Source: Peribacillus deserti (GTDB lineage: Bacteria; Bacillota; Bacilli; Bacillales; DSM-1321). From it: DNA of 64,000 nucleotides. The notes under the pieces were generated by a model that made no database searches, had not been told where the DNA came from, and saw only the letters and a program-made list of their open reading frames with translations. A program made the position numbers and the translations under genes. The stretch spans positions 153,647 to 217,646 of the forward strand of contig NZ_JAFBFI010000006.1 of the NCBI RefSeq assembly GCF_016909175.1, given 5' to 3'. This document shows, one piece after another, positions 8,111 to 16,430 of the stretch (position 1 is the stretch's first letter; each line of letters starts with the position of its first letter).

Positions 8111-9169
8111 AACAAAGTTTTGTGTGTAATATTTGCGGTAAACGCCGACTCCGATTCCCGTAAATTCTTCATTCAGCATGGCATCTCTATGGCCTTTGCT
8201 GTTAAGCCAGCCCTCTACAGCTGCTATGCCATCCACATAATTGGCTGCTATATTTTCTCCTGCGAGTGTGTAAGCAATATCACTTTCTTCCAAACGGTCT
8301 GTCAGCTCACCTTTCGTTGGAGAAGTATGAGAAAAATAGTCATCGGTCAGCATATCTTTACTATGCAAATAAGCTACTTCTGATACGTCTTCAAGTAATT
8401 CAAGTTCTTCTAATTCGAATCGAGTTCTAATTATATTTGTAAGATCATAAATTTGATTTTTGTTTCCTTCTTCAATCATCTTCCACTGCAGCTCATCTGG
8501 TTGTTTTGGATTGGTAAGCTGACCCCGGTAAATAAGCTCGTACGGCCGCAGCTGCACGAGTGTATCTGGATCAAGGAATCTGACACTTGAGACACTTCCT
8601 GTGAATTTATCCAGATATAGCTGAGCATATATATTGTCCAGTTTTATTAAGGGCCTCGTATTTATATCCTCTTCCGATAGCTCAAACCGGTAGGTAGTCC
8701 CCTTATGTTTGAAATCTATCGATGTATTTATATTAATCCGGCTGAAAATATCATTGATTGGCTGTCCGATTTTAAATGGAGCCGCATTAACCTGACTGCC
8801 GGTTCCGTAAACTGTAACGGCCTTGTTATCTTTAACTCCTATTTGGAAATAATTTTGTGAATCCTGGTTGTAGATCCACCATTCATATCCGTAATAAGAT
8901 AGATCTTTTCTGATGGGCAGCCCGAAATTTTTTATAATAGCCTTTGAATCTTTTCCGATGATGGCCGATATTCCATTCTCGGGTCTTGGTATCCTAGATG
9001 TGCTGTTTTCAGCAGTCTGGCTGGCAAGCTGTTCTGTTTCATTATTCTGCCTTATATGTTTTTCTCCATTTAATACAGGGTTATCTTGAGCATCTTCCCC
9101 TATATCCACATAGATGCCGATTATGAAAAAAACAGCAGACAAAATTAACACTCTCAATACCGCTTTCAG
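8105..9169 (-). CDS. ylbC: YlbC, CAP/SCP-domain protein with N-terminal CAP-associated domain
   Basis: An exported or membrane-anchored protein: hydrophobic N-terminus (VLRVLILSAVFFIIGIYV), a linker, a CAP-associated N domain (about residues 65-205) and a C-terminal CAP domain. CAP signatures are visible: HSKDMLTDDYFSHTSP, AGENIAAN and GHRDAMLNEEFTGIGVGV. The first recognised start is TTG at 9155-9157 without a site; a CTG at 9167-9169 lies seven bases after GGAGGAGG and would add MKAV, giving a normal positively charged signal N-terminus. I use the CTG but rate the exact start as uncertain. Target of the family is unknown. Confidence 0.85.
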   Translation of the reverse strand: MKAVLRVLILSAVFFIIGIYVDIGEDAQDNPVLNGEKHIRQNNETEQLASQTAENSTSRIPRPENGISAIIGKDSKAIIKNFGLPIRKDLSYYGYEWWIYNQDSQNYFQIGVKDNKAVTVYGTGSQVNAAPFKIGQPINDIFSRININTSIDFKHKGTTYRFELSEEDINTRPLIKLDNIYAQLYLDKFTGSVSSVRFLDPDTLVQLRPYELIYRGQLTNPKQPDELQWKMIEEGNKNQIYDLTNIIRTRFELEELELLEDVSEVAYLHSKDMLTDDYFSHTSPTKGELTDRLEESDIAYTLAGENIAANYVDGIAAVEGWLNSKGHRDAMLNEEFTGIGVGVYRKYYTQNFVK

Positions 9170-9461
9170 AGGAAAACCTCCTCCCTCGTCCTGTGAATTT
9201 TCTCTGTTTGTCTAAATCTTGTCTTTATTATAACATTATATATTTTATTACACATGAACATTCATAACCTGAGCTTCTTTTATTATAAGAGGCCGGCTGT
9301 GTATAATAGTAAAATATCTTTTTCTATACATTGCAAGAAATAATATTTCGTAATATTATAAAATATGAGGAAGAACTGTGTATATTATTCTTCTCTGGAA
9401 TATTAGGGAAATCAAAATATTTTAGAGAAATTCTACAGCCTTATAAAACGGAGGGATATAT

Positions 9462-9824
9462 ATGAAATTTGAAGGTACTGGAATTGAGAAATACATAGCC
9501 GAACTAGCCCGTCTAGATGAAATTATGCATGAAAACGGACTAGTTAGAGCAGAACAATGGGATTATGACCGGGTCAACTATGACAAAAAGTTCATTCTTA
9601 AAGAAGGCGTTTTTTATCTTCGAATCCAGGGATATGCTGTTGAGGGGGATGTCGGTGCCAATAAAGCAGATATCCAGTTACTGACTCCTATCCTAGGGAA
9701 GCATTATTATCCTCACGGTGTTGAATATGGGGAGGGCGAGAAATTCCCGGCCGGACTTGTTAAGCAGTGTGAGCAGATTATTACTTCTATTAAAACAGAG
9801 GTAGAGAAATTCGCAATTGCATAA
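9462..9824 (+). CDS. YugN-like family protein (YlbA-type)
   Basis: A 120-residue cytoplasmic protein of the YugN-like family. The WDYDRVNYDKKF and YLRIQGYAVEGDV segments are the conserved core. ATG start behind GGAGGGATATAT. Position beside ylbC suggests it corresponds to ylbA of B. subtilis; the CBS-domain gene ylbB that I would expect here is absent. Function unknown. It is followed by its own terminator. Confidence 0.82.
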   Translation: MKFEGTGIEKYIAELARLDEIMHENGLVRAEQWDYDRVNYDKKFILKEGVFYLRIQGYAVEGDVGANKADIQLLTPILGKHYYPHGVEYGEGEKFPAGLVKQCEQIITSIKTEVEKFAIA

Positions 9825-9848
9825 CCATTCACTTAACCTTTTTTATCA

Positions 9849-9878
9849 AAAGCGCATGTATTTCATGCGTTTTTTTTT
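9849..9878 (+). terminator. Terminator of the YugN-like gene
   Basis: CGCATG (9853-9858) pairs with CATGCG (9864-9869), followed by eight T. Confidence 0.85.
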
Positions 9879-9955
9879 GTTAGCCAATGCTTTCGTTTGT
9901 GAATGATCAGCCAGAAACTTATAATTTAAGTATCCTGTATGGAAGGAGCAATGTG

Positions 9956-11014
9956 GTGCCTGCACTTTTCTTAAAAAAATATAGTATCGTTGCACTGGCT
10001 GTACTTTTCATTTGCATCCTTGGATATCTAATACTCCCGGTGTCAGTTCCTTTAATCTGTGCGTATATAACAGCCTGCCTGCTTGAGCCTGCATCTAAGA
10101 TTTTGCAGACAAAATATTCATGGAGCCGCAAATTTTCGAATTTCATTGTTTTCACTTTATTTAATATGCTGATCGGGATTTCGGCTTATTTCCTCACTAC
10201 TAAAGTGGTTACAGAAGCACTGCAGCTCATTCAAAAATTGCCTCTTTATTTAAACCAGTTTAATCACTCATGGCTCAATTACGACCGAAACCTAACTCAT
10301 TCTTCGAACACCCTGCCAGAGCCGATCATGGCTGAAATAAGTTCACAGACTGCAAAAACACTCGACAGAATTAAAGCAGAGCTGGGAACTCTTATTAATA
10401 TCGATAAAATCACGGACATCATTACGAACATCCCAAACTTTTTAATCAGCTTCATTGTTTACCTGGTAGCTTTATTTCTATTTCTGAATGAAATGCCCTC
10501 ACTTCGTTCAAAAATCTACCAGCATTTAAAAGAAAGCTCAGCAGAAAAATACTATTTAATGTCTTCCCGTCTCTCCTTTGTTTTGGCTGGTTTTATGAAA
10601 GCCCAATTTCTTGTTGGGATCATCATCTTTACTGTCACCCTGACTGGAATGTTATTTATTAATGCGGACATCGCTATTCTAATGGCTGTTATCATTGCTA
10701 TTGTAGATTTTATTCCTTTTGTCGGATCTATTATCATTCTTGGACCCTGGTCACTCTTTCATTTTATGACAGGGGATATACCAACAGGCACCCAGCTGGC
10801 CTTATTAGGCTGTATGCTGCTGATTATTAGGCGGGCGGTGGAACCAAAAGTAACGGGAGCCCATATCGGCCTATCCCCCTTAAACACTTTAATCTCCATG
10901 TATCTAGGCTTTAAGGTTCTCGGTATACTGGGCATTATTTTTGGCCCTGTCCTTCTGGCTGCTGTTTATACAGCAAGTGAAGCAGGAATCATTAAACTTC
11001 CATTTAAAATATAG
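9956..11014 (+). CDS. ytvI: Sporulation integral membrane protein YtvI (AI-2E transporter family)
   Basis: A polytopic membrane protein of the AI-2E/PerM family, subgroup YtvI, linked to sporulation in Bacillus. About eight membrane helices; the family-typical segment IVDFIPFVGSIIILGPW lies in the middle and GAHIGLSPLNTLISMYLGF near the C-terminus. The frame is open from an ATG at 9887, but that start lacks a site; GGAAGGAG lies just before tandem GTG codons at 9953/9956, giving 352 residues. A truncated R2 repeat begins 13 bases after the stop. Confidence 0.88.
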   Translation: MPALFLKKYSIVALAVLFICILGYLILPVSVPLICAYITACLLEPASKILQTKYSWSRKFSNFIVFTLFNMLIGISAYFLTTKVVTEALQLIQKLPLYLNQFNHSWLNYDRNLTHSSNTLPEPIMAEISSQTAKTLDRIKAELGTLINIDKITDIITNIPNFLISFIVYLVALFLFLNEMPSLRSKIYQHLKESSAEKYYLMSSRLSFVLAGFMKAQFLVGIIIFTVTLTGMLFINADIAILMAVIIAIVDFIPFVGSIIILGPWSLFHFMTGDIPTGTQLALLGCMLLIIRRAVEPKVTGAHIGLSPLNTLISMYLGFKVLGILGIIFGPVLLAAVYTASEAGIIKLPFKI

Positions 11015-11019
11015 GCTAT

Positions 11020-11098
11020 GATAAAGTTCATTGTTGATTTTGGCACTATATTGATCTTCGCTGCAGACGTGAGTCTCCTGCGCGAGAATCGGGTAAGG
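11020..11098 (-). repeat. R2 repeat, half copy (minus orientation)
   Basis: Reverse complement of the right half of the R2 repeat seen at 48.9 and 58.9 kb (conserved GTTGATTTTGGCACTAT and ctcctgcgcgagaa). It stops at the centre of R2, where R1-type sequence begins. Confidence 0.75.
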
Positions 11099-11612
11099 CC
11101 TAGCTTTCTTAAACGAGTATTGTTGTGAAGAAAAGCACCGTTCTCCGCATTTCGGGTTGTCCAGCTCCAAGCTGAGACCCTCGTGTCATAAGCCAATCAG
11201 TCCATGAGAAGAAAAGCACTTCTCACAGCCTGCCTGTCTTATGCAAGTTGGGTCTCTGCCTGCCTTATCCGCTTAGTTGTATACTCATTAACACTTCATC
11301 ATTCAGTTTACTATTAGTTAGTATAGGCAGGCACCGCTTTACGCTTTTCTTGTTGTCCAGCTGCGAACTGCCTCCCTCGAGTCTTAAGTCAATCAGTCCT
11401 TATGAAGAAGAGCACTTCCTACGGCCTGCTCGTCTTAAGCTTGGCTGGCGCATAAGTGCGACTATGCTTCTGTCTGCGCTGTCGCTTGCCATTTAGCAAG
11501 TCTTCTTTATCGGGAGTCTGCTTTTCATATAGATCGCGAAGAAATAAGAAAGCTATTCAATAAGCCTAGCTTTCTTACGAGTATTCTGAAGAAAAGCAGA
11601 GTTCTCCGCATT
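11099..11612 (-). repeat. R1 repeat mosaic, two copies on the minus strand
   Basis: Two R1 units in reverse orientation. Their hairpins lie near 11190-11250 and 11385-11440 (conserved AATCAGTC and CTTATG or CTTAAG arms). A second direct repeat of about 50 bp (GCCTAGCTTTCTTA ... TTCTCCGCAT) occurs at 11098-11150 and 11562-11612. Short ORFs in this stretch are not genes. Confidence 0.8.
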
Positions 11613-11619
11613 CCCATAT

Positions 11620-11660
11620 AAAAACCACAGATCTTCTGAAATTCGGATCTGTGGTTTTAG
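11620..11660. terminator. Terminator of the Eis-like acetyltransferase gene
   Basis: A perfect 13-bp stem (11622-11634 with 11647-11659) with flanking A and T runs; effective on both strands, serving the minus-strand gene at 11662. Confidence 0.88.
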
Positions 11661-11661
11661 T

Positions 11662-12837
11662 TTAAAAGAAGTCGTAAAAGAATGGTTTTATATTCGGAAT
11701 CGCCTTTTGAAATGCCAATAATTTATCAGGCTGGCCCGTTATCTGCCCTAGCGCTGCAAGAGTTTCAGCTGTTTGTGCCCCAAGCAGTACAGACGTTAAT
11801 GCATTGATGGATAAAGTGATAGCTTCATTTCTCGTATCGCTGTCATTCCATTCATCTGCCTTCAGTACGGTTACTTCTTTATTGCTAATCATATAGATTT
11901 TATTATTCCACTCTGCCGCTTCATCAGTTACAGAGATCACAAGCTTTTTTTCTAATTCATTAAAAGTATATTGAGTTAAAAATCCTTCAACATCGACAAT
12001 CCTCGCCATGAAATAAGGGATCAGCTCGGTTTTCACTTTGGGCTGGTCTATGTAAGATGGAAAAGGATCATGGATGGATGTGATGATTTCTGCCTTTTCC
12101 ACCATAGAGTCGTGCTGGCAGATAAAATTCCACATCGCTCTGTATCCTTCAAAATTAAGAGACACATATTCCTGCACATTTATCAGCTTATCAGCAGCTT
12201 TATATAACATATAGGCCTGCGCTTCTCCATTATGGTCATAATACATGGCAAGTGTGTAATCATGATAAACGGAATAGTTCCACCAATAAGGGGTTCTTGT
12301 TAACATACCCCCAAATTGCAGAGCAAACTTCTCATACACTTCGTTTGCTTCAGGTGGATGAGTTTCTTTATTATATCTAACTATCCTGCCTGGAGCGGAA
12401 GGCAGAGGCTTCAAGTCTTCCCGGTCCAGTTTTACTTTCTTCAAGGAGCTGAATATTTCCCAGCCATATTTTCTATAAAAGGAAATCTTAAAGGGATGTA
12501 AGTACGATAAAGTCTGCCCTTTTTCTCTCATTATGAGGAGGGCCTCCTTAAGCAAAGCATCAACCATGCCGGACCTTCTATGCTCTGGATAGGTAGCAAC
12601 AGAAGCGACCCCTCCCATTTTAAATCTTGTGCCTTGAATCATTACTTCATGTGAGAGCAGGTGCATTTTAGCAACGAGCTCGTCCTCTTTGAGGATTCCA
12701 TAGATATCCTGGTGTGCATAGTGGTTTAATTTTTCAGGAATATCCTCTTCCTTTACTTTATACTGAAAAGCATACATAGATAAATCAAGCGCTTCCTTCC
12801 TTCTCTCACCGGGCAATTGAATAATATTGTTTTGCAT
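11662..12837 (-). CDS. GNAT N-acetyltransferase, Eis-like
   Basis: A 391-residue acetyl-CoA-dependent acetyltransferase with the Eis layout: N-terminal GNAT domain (about 1-150), a second GNAT-like region and a C-terminal sterol-carrier-like domain (about 290-391). The acetyl-CoA loop is visible as ASVATYPEHRRSGMVDALLKEAL, and YRKYGWEIF is the typical end of the first GNAT fold. Substrate (amine, aminoglycoside or peptide) cannot be told. ATG start; it follows the next gene upstream by 15 bases, so the two GNAT genes form a small operon. Confidence 0.87.
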   Translation of the reverse strand: MQNNIIQLPGERRKEALDLSMYAFQYKVKEEDIPEKLNHYAHQDIYGILKEDELVAKMHLLSHEVMIQGTRFKMGGVASVATYPEHRRSGMVDALLKEALLIMREKGQTLSYLHPFKISFYRKYGWEIFSSLKKVKLDREDLKPLPSAPGRIVRYNKETHPPEANEVYEKFALQFGGMLTRTPYWWNYSVYHDYTLAMYYDHNGEAQAYMLYKAADKLINVQEYVSLNFEGYRAMWNFICQHDSMVEKAEIITSIHDPFPSYIDQPKVKTELIPYFMARIVDVEGFLTQYTFNELEKKLVISVTDEAAEWNNKIYMISNKEVTVLKADEWNDSDTRNEAITLSINALTSVLLGAQTAETLAALGQITGQPDKLLAFQKAIPNIKPFFYDFF

Positions 12838-12852
12838 ACTGCGCCTCCAGAA

Positions 12853-13356
12853 TTAATGATAAGTAAAAGTCCACTTTGAATAACGGCTGTCATCGTGATC
12901 CATAATAAAGCCTAAATCTTTTAATACACTCAGCTTATAAGCATCTTTCCTTAAACAGTCAACGGCAAGGGACTTTATTTCCTTAGGAAACGACTTTACT
13001 GTGTATTTCATAAAAATATACAGACTTTCCTCCAGATATTCCAATTCAGCATCAGGGCTGATAAAGGAAATGGCCATATACCCTTTTCGTCCTTTTTCCT
13101 GGTGAAATATAAAATCCCCCACCATTTTTTTAAGCTTTAAATCTGCTATAATCCAAAATTTAAACCCTTCTTCCCCACTTTCTAATTGTTCGATATAATA
13201 CGGTAAAAATCCTTTAAATAAATTGGACGGCCAGGAGTTAGGCATGACAATTGGTGATCGTTTGACAAGTTCATCTCTATACAGAATTAACGATTTTGCC
13301 AGGTCTATGGAACACGCCATAACTATAATTCTATCTGTTTTATAATCATCCACCAT
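12853..13356 (-). CDS. GNAT family N-acetyltransferase
   Basis: A 167-residue cytoplasmic protein of the RimJ/RimL-like GNAT type. Visible features are the strand KFWIIADLKLKKMVGDFIFH, MAISFISPDAELEYLEESLYIF and a C-terminal DLGFIMDHDDSRYSKW, the last resembling GNAT strand 7. The Q/RxxGxG acetyl-CoA loop is weak, so activity is uncertain. GTG-type/ATG start behind GGAGG (AGAGGAGGTTATA). Upstream partner of the Eis-like gene. Confidence 0.7.
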   Translation of the reverse strand: MVDDYKTDRIIVMACSIDLAKSLILYRDELVKRSPIVMPNSWPSNLFKGFLPYYIEQLESGEEGFKFWIIADLKLKKMVGDFIFHQEKGRKGYMAISFISPDAELEYLEESLYIFMKYTVKSFPKEIKSLAVDCLRKDAYKLSVLKDLGFIMDHDDSRYSKWTFTYH

Positions 13357-13520
13357 TATAACCTCCTCTAGACTATAACCCTATATTGCATATGGCAATG
13401 ACTAATCCAACTTTATTCTAAAAGGTATCACCATTTTCAAACATCTCGCTATATAAAGAAAACTCGCTCCAGGCGAGTCAATGAACAGTCACGGATACAT
13501 ACAATATGTTATGTATAGGC

Positions 13521-13556
13521 AATAAAAATGCTGCCAATACATTGTATTCAGCAGCA
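13521..13556 (-). terminator. Terminator of ctaM
   Basis: TGCTGC (13529-13534) pairs with GCAGCA (13551-13556); the stem is followed by TTTTTATT on the minus strand, just after the ctaM stop. Confidence 0.7.
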
Positions 13557-13577
13557 CAGCTCTTTAGCCCTATTTCA

Positions 13578-14039
13578 TTAAAAACCTAAAATTGCCTTTA
13601 TGACTGATGTGGTTTCTCCGCCCTTATAAAATACATACAGGAGCAAGTAGACTGCAACGCCAGTAATCGCAGTAAAGAACCAAATAATGCTGGTGATCGG
13701 CCCTAACATTCTATGCCTAGCCAGCTTGTTTTTATAGCCTGTCCATAAAGAAAAAATCCCCATAACAGCTCCTACAGTGGCCAATGTAATATGGAAAATT
13801 AAAAATATAGTATAGTAAATTTTAATGCTTTCTGGTCCGCCAAAGGAAGTATTGCCAATAAAGATGGTTCTTGATGCATAGATAACAAAAAATATAATCG
13901 CAAAAATTGCCGCAAAAAACATGGTTTTTTTATGAGCCTCTATTTTTCTCTGTTTAATCTGCACCCAGCCAATCGCAACTGTAATTGCGCTAAGAACGAT
14001 GAAACTCGTACTGATTGTCGGTAATATTGGTAAAGACAT
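13578..14039 (-). CDS. ctaM: CtaM-type DUF420 membrane protein, cytochrome oxidase assembly
   Basis: A four-helix membrane protein of the DUF420 family. CtaM is needed for active aa3/ba3-type oxidases in staphylococci; the same role here is inferred from family and from its place at the end of the cta block. Conserved histidines are visible in KIEAHKKTMFFA, FHITLATVG and ARHRMLGPI. The start MSLPILPTIST at 14039 is preferred because AGAGGAC precedes it; the frame is open 35 codons further upstream without a site. 153 residues. Confidence 0.85.
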   Translation of the reverse strand: MSLPILPTISTSFIVLSAITVAIGWVQIKQRKIEAHKKTMFFAAIFAIIFFVIYASRTIFIGNTSFGGPESIKIYYTIFLIFHITLATVGAVMGIFSLWTGYKNKLARHRMLGPITSIIWFFTAITGVAVYLLLYVFYKGGETTSVIKAILGF

Positions 14040-14208
14040 GAACAAAAACGTCCTCTCTAAGTTTATTACATGAAATAGCCTTACATAAATACATACAAGG
14101 CTTTGGCCTATGGTAATTGTATTAAACAGTTTCACTATTATCAATAAATAAAGACAGGAAAAGCCAGTTTCAGCAGTAATTGTTCAGAAAAAGACACATT
14201 TTGACACA

Positions 14209-14237
14209 AAGAAGGGTGCCCCGAATGGACACCCTTT
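14209..14237. terminator. Hairpin after ctaG, probable terminator
   Basis: AAGGGTG (14212-14218) pairs with CACCCTT (14230-14236), extended by two inner pairs. The minus-strand tail TTCTTTG is weak, so some transcripts may read on into ctaM. Confidence 0.5.
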
Positions 14238-14247
14238 GGTTTTTCAA

Positions 14248-15180
14248 TCATTTACTTATAGAACCAGGTGTGTAGACTTGTCCTTCCCTTGGTTCGTAAA
14301 GGTTTGCAGTTTCTTCAGATGATTTCTGGTTTTCTTTCTTGTACCAGTCAAAGAAAATATATCCGAGCATGGAGCCATATACAATTTCTTGAATAATTTT
14401 CATTAATACTCCGCCAAGCTGCTGGTCCTCTAGCAGCGGCAGCCAATTCAGCAATTCGGGACCGCTTAAACCTAAATTTGCGAGTGCAGAGGCAGGAACA
14501 CATAGTGTCATAGCCTGAGACCAGGCAGCCGGATCAGTGAATGTGTCGTATAAAGGATGTTTCGTAAAAATGATCAGGGCACAGGCAGGGGTCAGCAGGA
14601 TTCCATTGCCGAAGATATATCCGACCTTTTGTAAGCCTGACAGCTCTTTGTTGGTCTCTAAATTATTAACCACTGGCCACCACATGAAAATGGCAGTTAT
14701 AAAAAGAAATACCGTGTATAAACCGTGGTACCACATATTCATTTTTACAAAATCAAAAATAAACGGAATGTGGTAGAAAGAGAAAAATACATTAAAAACC
14801 AATAAGGCAATCAGGGGCTTAGTAAAAAACGAGAAAGGCTTTTCTATTAATCTAAATTTAAAAAGCTCCCTCCACACCCATGCTGGAAAAGCAGTAATAA
14901 ATAACGGCGGAATCACTAAATATAGAATGGCCATCTGCGTCATATGAGCGCTGAACATGATATGACCAAGCAAATCAAGTGGAGAACCCTTTATTATATA
15001 CAGCGAGAGCATGGCTGTAATAAAAATACTAGCCTGCTTTTTTGTAAGCGGAGTACTTCCTTTAAAATAAGATCTATATTTTATGGTTAATAGATAGAAA
15101 GCTGCCGTCAATACAACAAGTGCCAACATAAAAAAAGGACTCCATAAAGCCCGGAAACCAAACATCTCAAGAGATAACAA
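14248..15180 (-). CDS. ctaG: Cytochrome c oxidase assembly factor CtaG
   Basis: A 310-residue polytopic membrane protein (about seven helices) of the CtaG/caa3-assembly family, needed for correct caa3 oxidase formation in Bacillus, probably at the copper step. Conserved segments: FGFRALWSPFFM at the N-terminus, GHIMFSAHMTQMAILYLVIPPL and FWHEL-like region, and MWYHGLYTVFLFITAIFMWWP. TTG start with GGAGGG six bases upstream. In B. subtilis ctaG also follows ctaF; here 280 bases separate it from ctaF, where ctaF has its own terminator. Confidence 0.95.
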   Translation of the reverse strand: MLSLEMFGFRALWSPFFMLALVVLTAAFYLLTIKYRSYFKGSTPLTKKQASIFITAMLSLYIIKGSPLDLLGHIMFSAHMTQMAILYLVIPPLFITAFPAWVWRELFKFRLIEKPFSFFTKPLIALLVFNVFFSFYHIPFIFDFVKMNMWYHGLYTVFLFITAIFMWWPVVNNLETNKELSGLQKVGYIFGNGILLTPACALIIFTKHPLYDTFTDPAAWSQAMTLCVPASALANLGLSGPELLNWLPLLEDQQLGGVLMKIIQEIVYGSMLGYIFFDWYKKENQKSSEETANLYEPREGQVYTPGSISK

Positions 15181-15426
15181 TTTACTCCCTCCAAGTCTTT
15201 CATTATGTGCTGTCTTTATTATACATGAAACAAAGTGTTATTACATTTACCTGGAAGACTATTTCTCCCCTGCCTTTTCGATGGACACGGAATTGTCATA
15301 ATGGGTTCTCTATGAAAAATAAAAAAGCAATGATTGAACCGTGTTCGGGACCTTTCAGATTTTGGTTTGCACCGCTTCTCATTTTTGACTTCCTAGCTTT
15401 CCTTTTAAAAATGAAATGAACAGCAC

Positions 15427-15456
15427 TAAAAAACCGGCTGAAGACTCAGCCGGCTC
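15427..15456 (-). terminator. Terminator of the ctaCDEF operon
   Basis: CCGGCTGA (15434-15441) pairs with TCAGCCGG (15446-15453), followed by six T on the minus strand directly after ctaF. The stretch 15181-15426 shows nothing else. Confidence 0.88.
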
Positions 15457-15460
15457 TTTA

Positions 15461-15796
15461 TTAAATCCAAGTAATTGTAACAAATGTCAATACTGTAATT
15501 AAAGCTACTGCTAATCCAGAAAAAAGGAAAAGCTGGGGTGTTTCATGGCCTTTATGGCTCATATGCATGAAATAATACAATTGGAAAATAACTTGTACTA
15601 CAGCCAGGAGCATGATAAAAGGCGCTACAAACCAGTGAGAAAACCCATCAAAATGGACGGCAGCAAATGCGATCAGTGTCAAGAAAATCATCAGCGCAAA
15701 AGATACTACCTGATATCTCATTTCTTCAGCGTTTTTCTTACGGCGATAAATTAAGTCTGCCTTAGGGTTAGCTGAATTTGGTCGTAAATTCTCCAT
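15461..15796 (-). CDS. ctaF: Cytochrome c oxidase subunit IVB
   Basis: The small CtaF subunit of the caa3/aa3 oxidase: three membrane helices, about 111 residues, with the family-typical QVIFQLYYFMHMSHKGHE segment. ATG at 15796 is chosen over an in-frame TTG three bases upstream because GGTGGG then lies eight bases away. It starts four bases after the ctaE stop; last gene of ctaC-D-E-F. Confidence 0.94.
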   Translation of the reverse strand: MENLRPNSANPKADLIYRRKKNAEEMRYQVVSFALMIFLTLIAFAAVHFDGFSHWFVAPFIMLLAVVQVIFQLYYFMHMSHKGHETPQLFLFSGLAVALITVLTFVTITWI

Positions 15797-15800
15797 CAAT

Positions 15801-16430
15801 TTATCCCACCATTCCCATTAAGTATACAACAGTAAAGATAAAGACCCAAACTACGTCAATAAAATGCCAATATAGACTTGCGACATAGAATTTTGGAGCA
15901 TTGTAAAGGTCTAACCCGCGTTTAGCATTTCTAACCATCAGTGAGAGAATCCACAATAATCCGAATGCAACGTGGCCTCCATGGAATCCGACTAATGAAT
16001 AGAAAGCACTGCCAAAAGCGCTGCTCGTAAATGTATGGCCTTCGTGGACATAATGACTAAACTCATAAATTTCAAGGCCCAGGAATGCTGCACCCAATAA
16101 AACAGTAATCAGAAGCCATGCCTGCATCCTTTGAAAGTTAAAATTCTTCATATGGTACATCGCATACACACTTGTTAATGAACTTGTAAGCAGGAGCATA
16201 GTTGCTGCAAAAGTAAGCTCCATGCTGTATAAATCTTTGGCAAGTGGATGACTTGAATCAGGCACTTTATCTTTTAAGGCAAGATATGTGGCAAATAGAG
16301 ATCCGAATAGTACGGTTTCTCCCCCTAGAAAGAACCAGAAACCTAGGAACTTGTTTTTTGCTTCAAGGGTAGCTTTTTCAGGCGACGAAGGCCATGTCAT
16401 TTCAGTGAATTTGTCTTGAACTGCTGCCAT
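15801..16430 (-). CDS. ctaE: Cytochrome c oxidase subunit III
   Basis: A 209-residue five-helix heme-copper oxidase subunit III. Conserved features: FLGFWFFLGGETVLFGSLFATY, the acidic residue in LEIYEF, GFHGGHVAFG and the C-terminal YWHFIDVVWVFIFTVVYL. It shares its first base with the last base of ctaD, showing tight coupling inside the operon. Confidence 0.97.
   Translation of the reverse strand: MAAVQDKFTEMTWPSSPEKATLEAKNKFLGFWFFLGGETVLFGSLFATYLALKDKVPDSSHPLAKDLYSMELTFAATMLLLTSSLTSVYAMYHMKNFNFQRMQAWLLITVLLGAAFLGLEIYEFSHYVHEGHTFTSSAFGSAFYSLVGFHGGHVAFGLLWILSLMVRNAKRGLDLYNAPKFYVASLYWHFIDVVWVFIFTVVYLMGMVG

Noticed and set aside
11248..11496. 82-residue ORF
   Set aside because: Lies wholly in the R1 mosaic and repeats its sequence.
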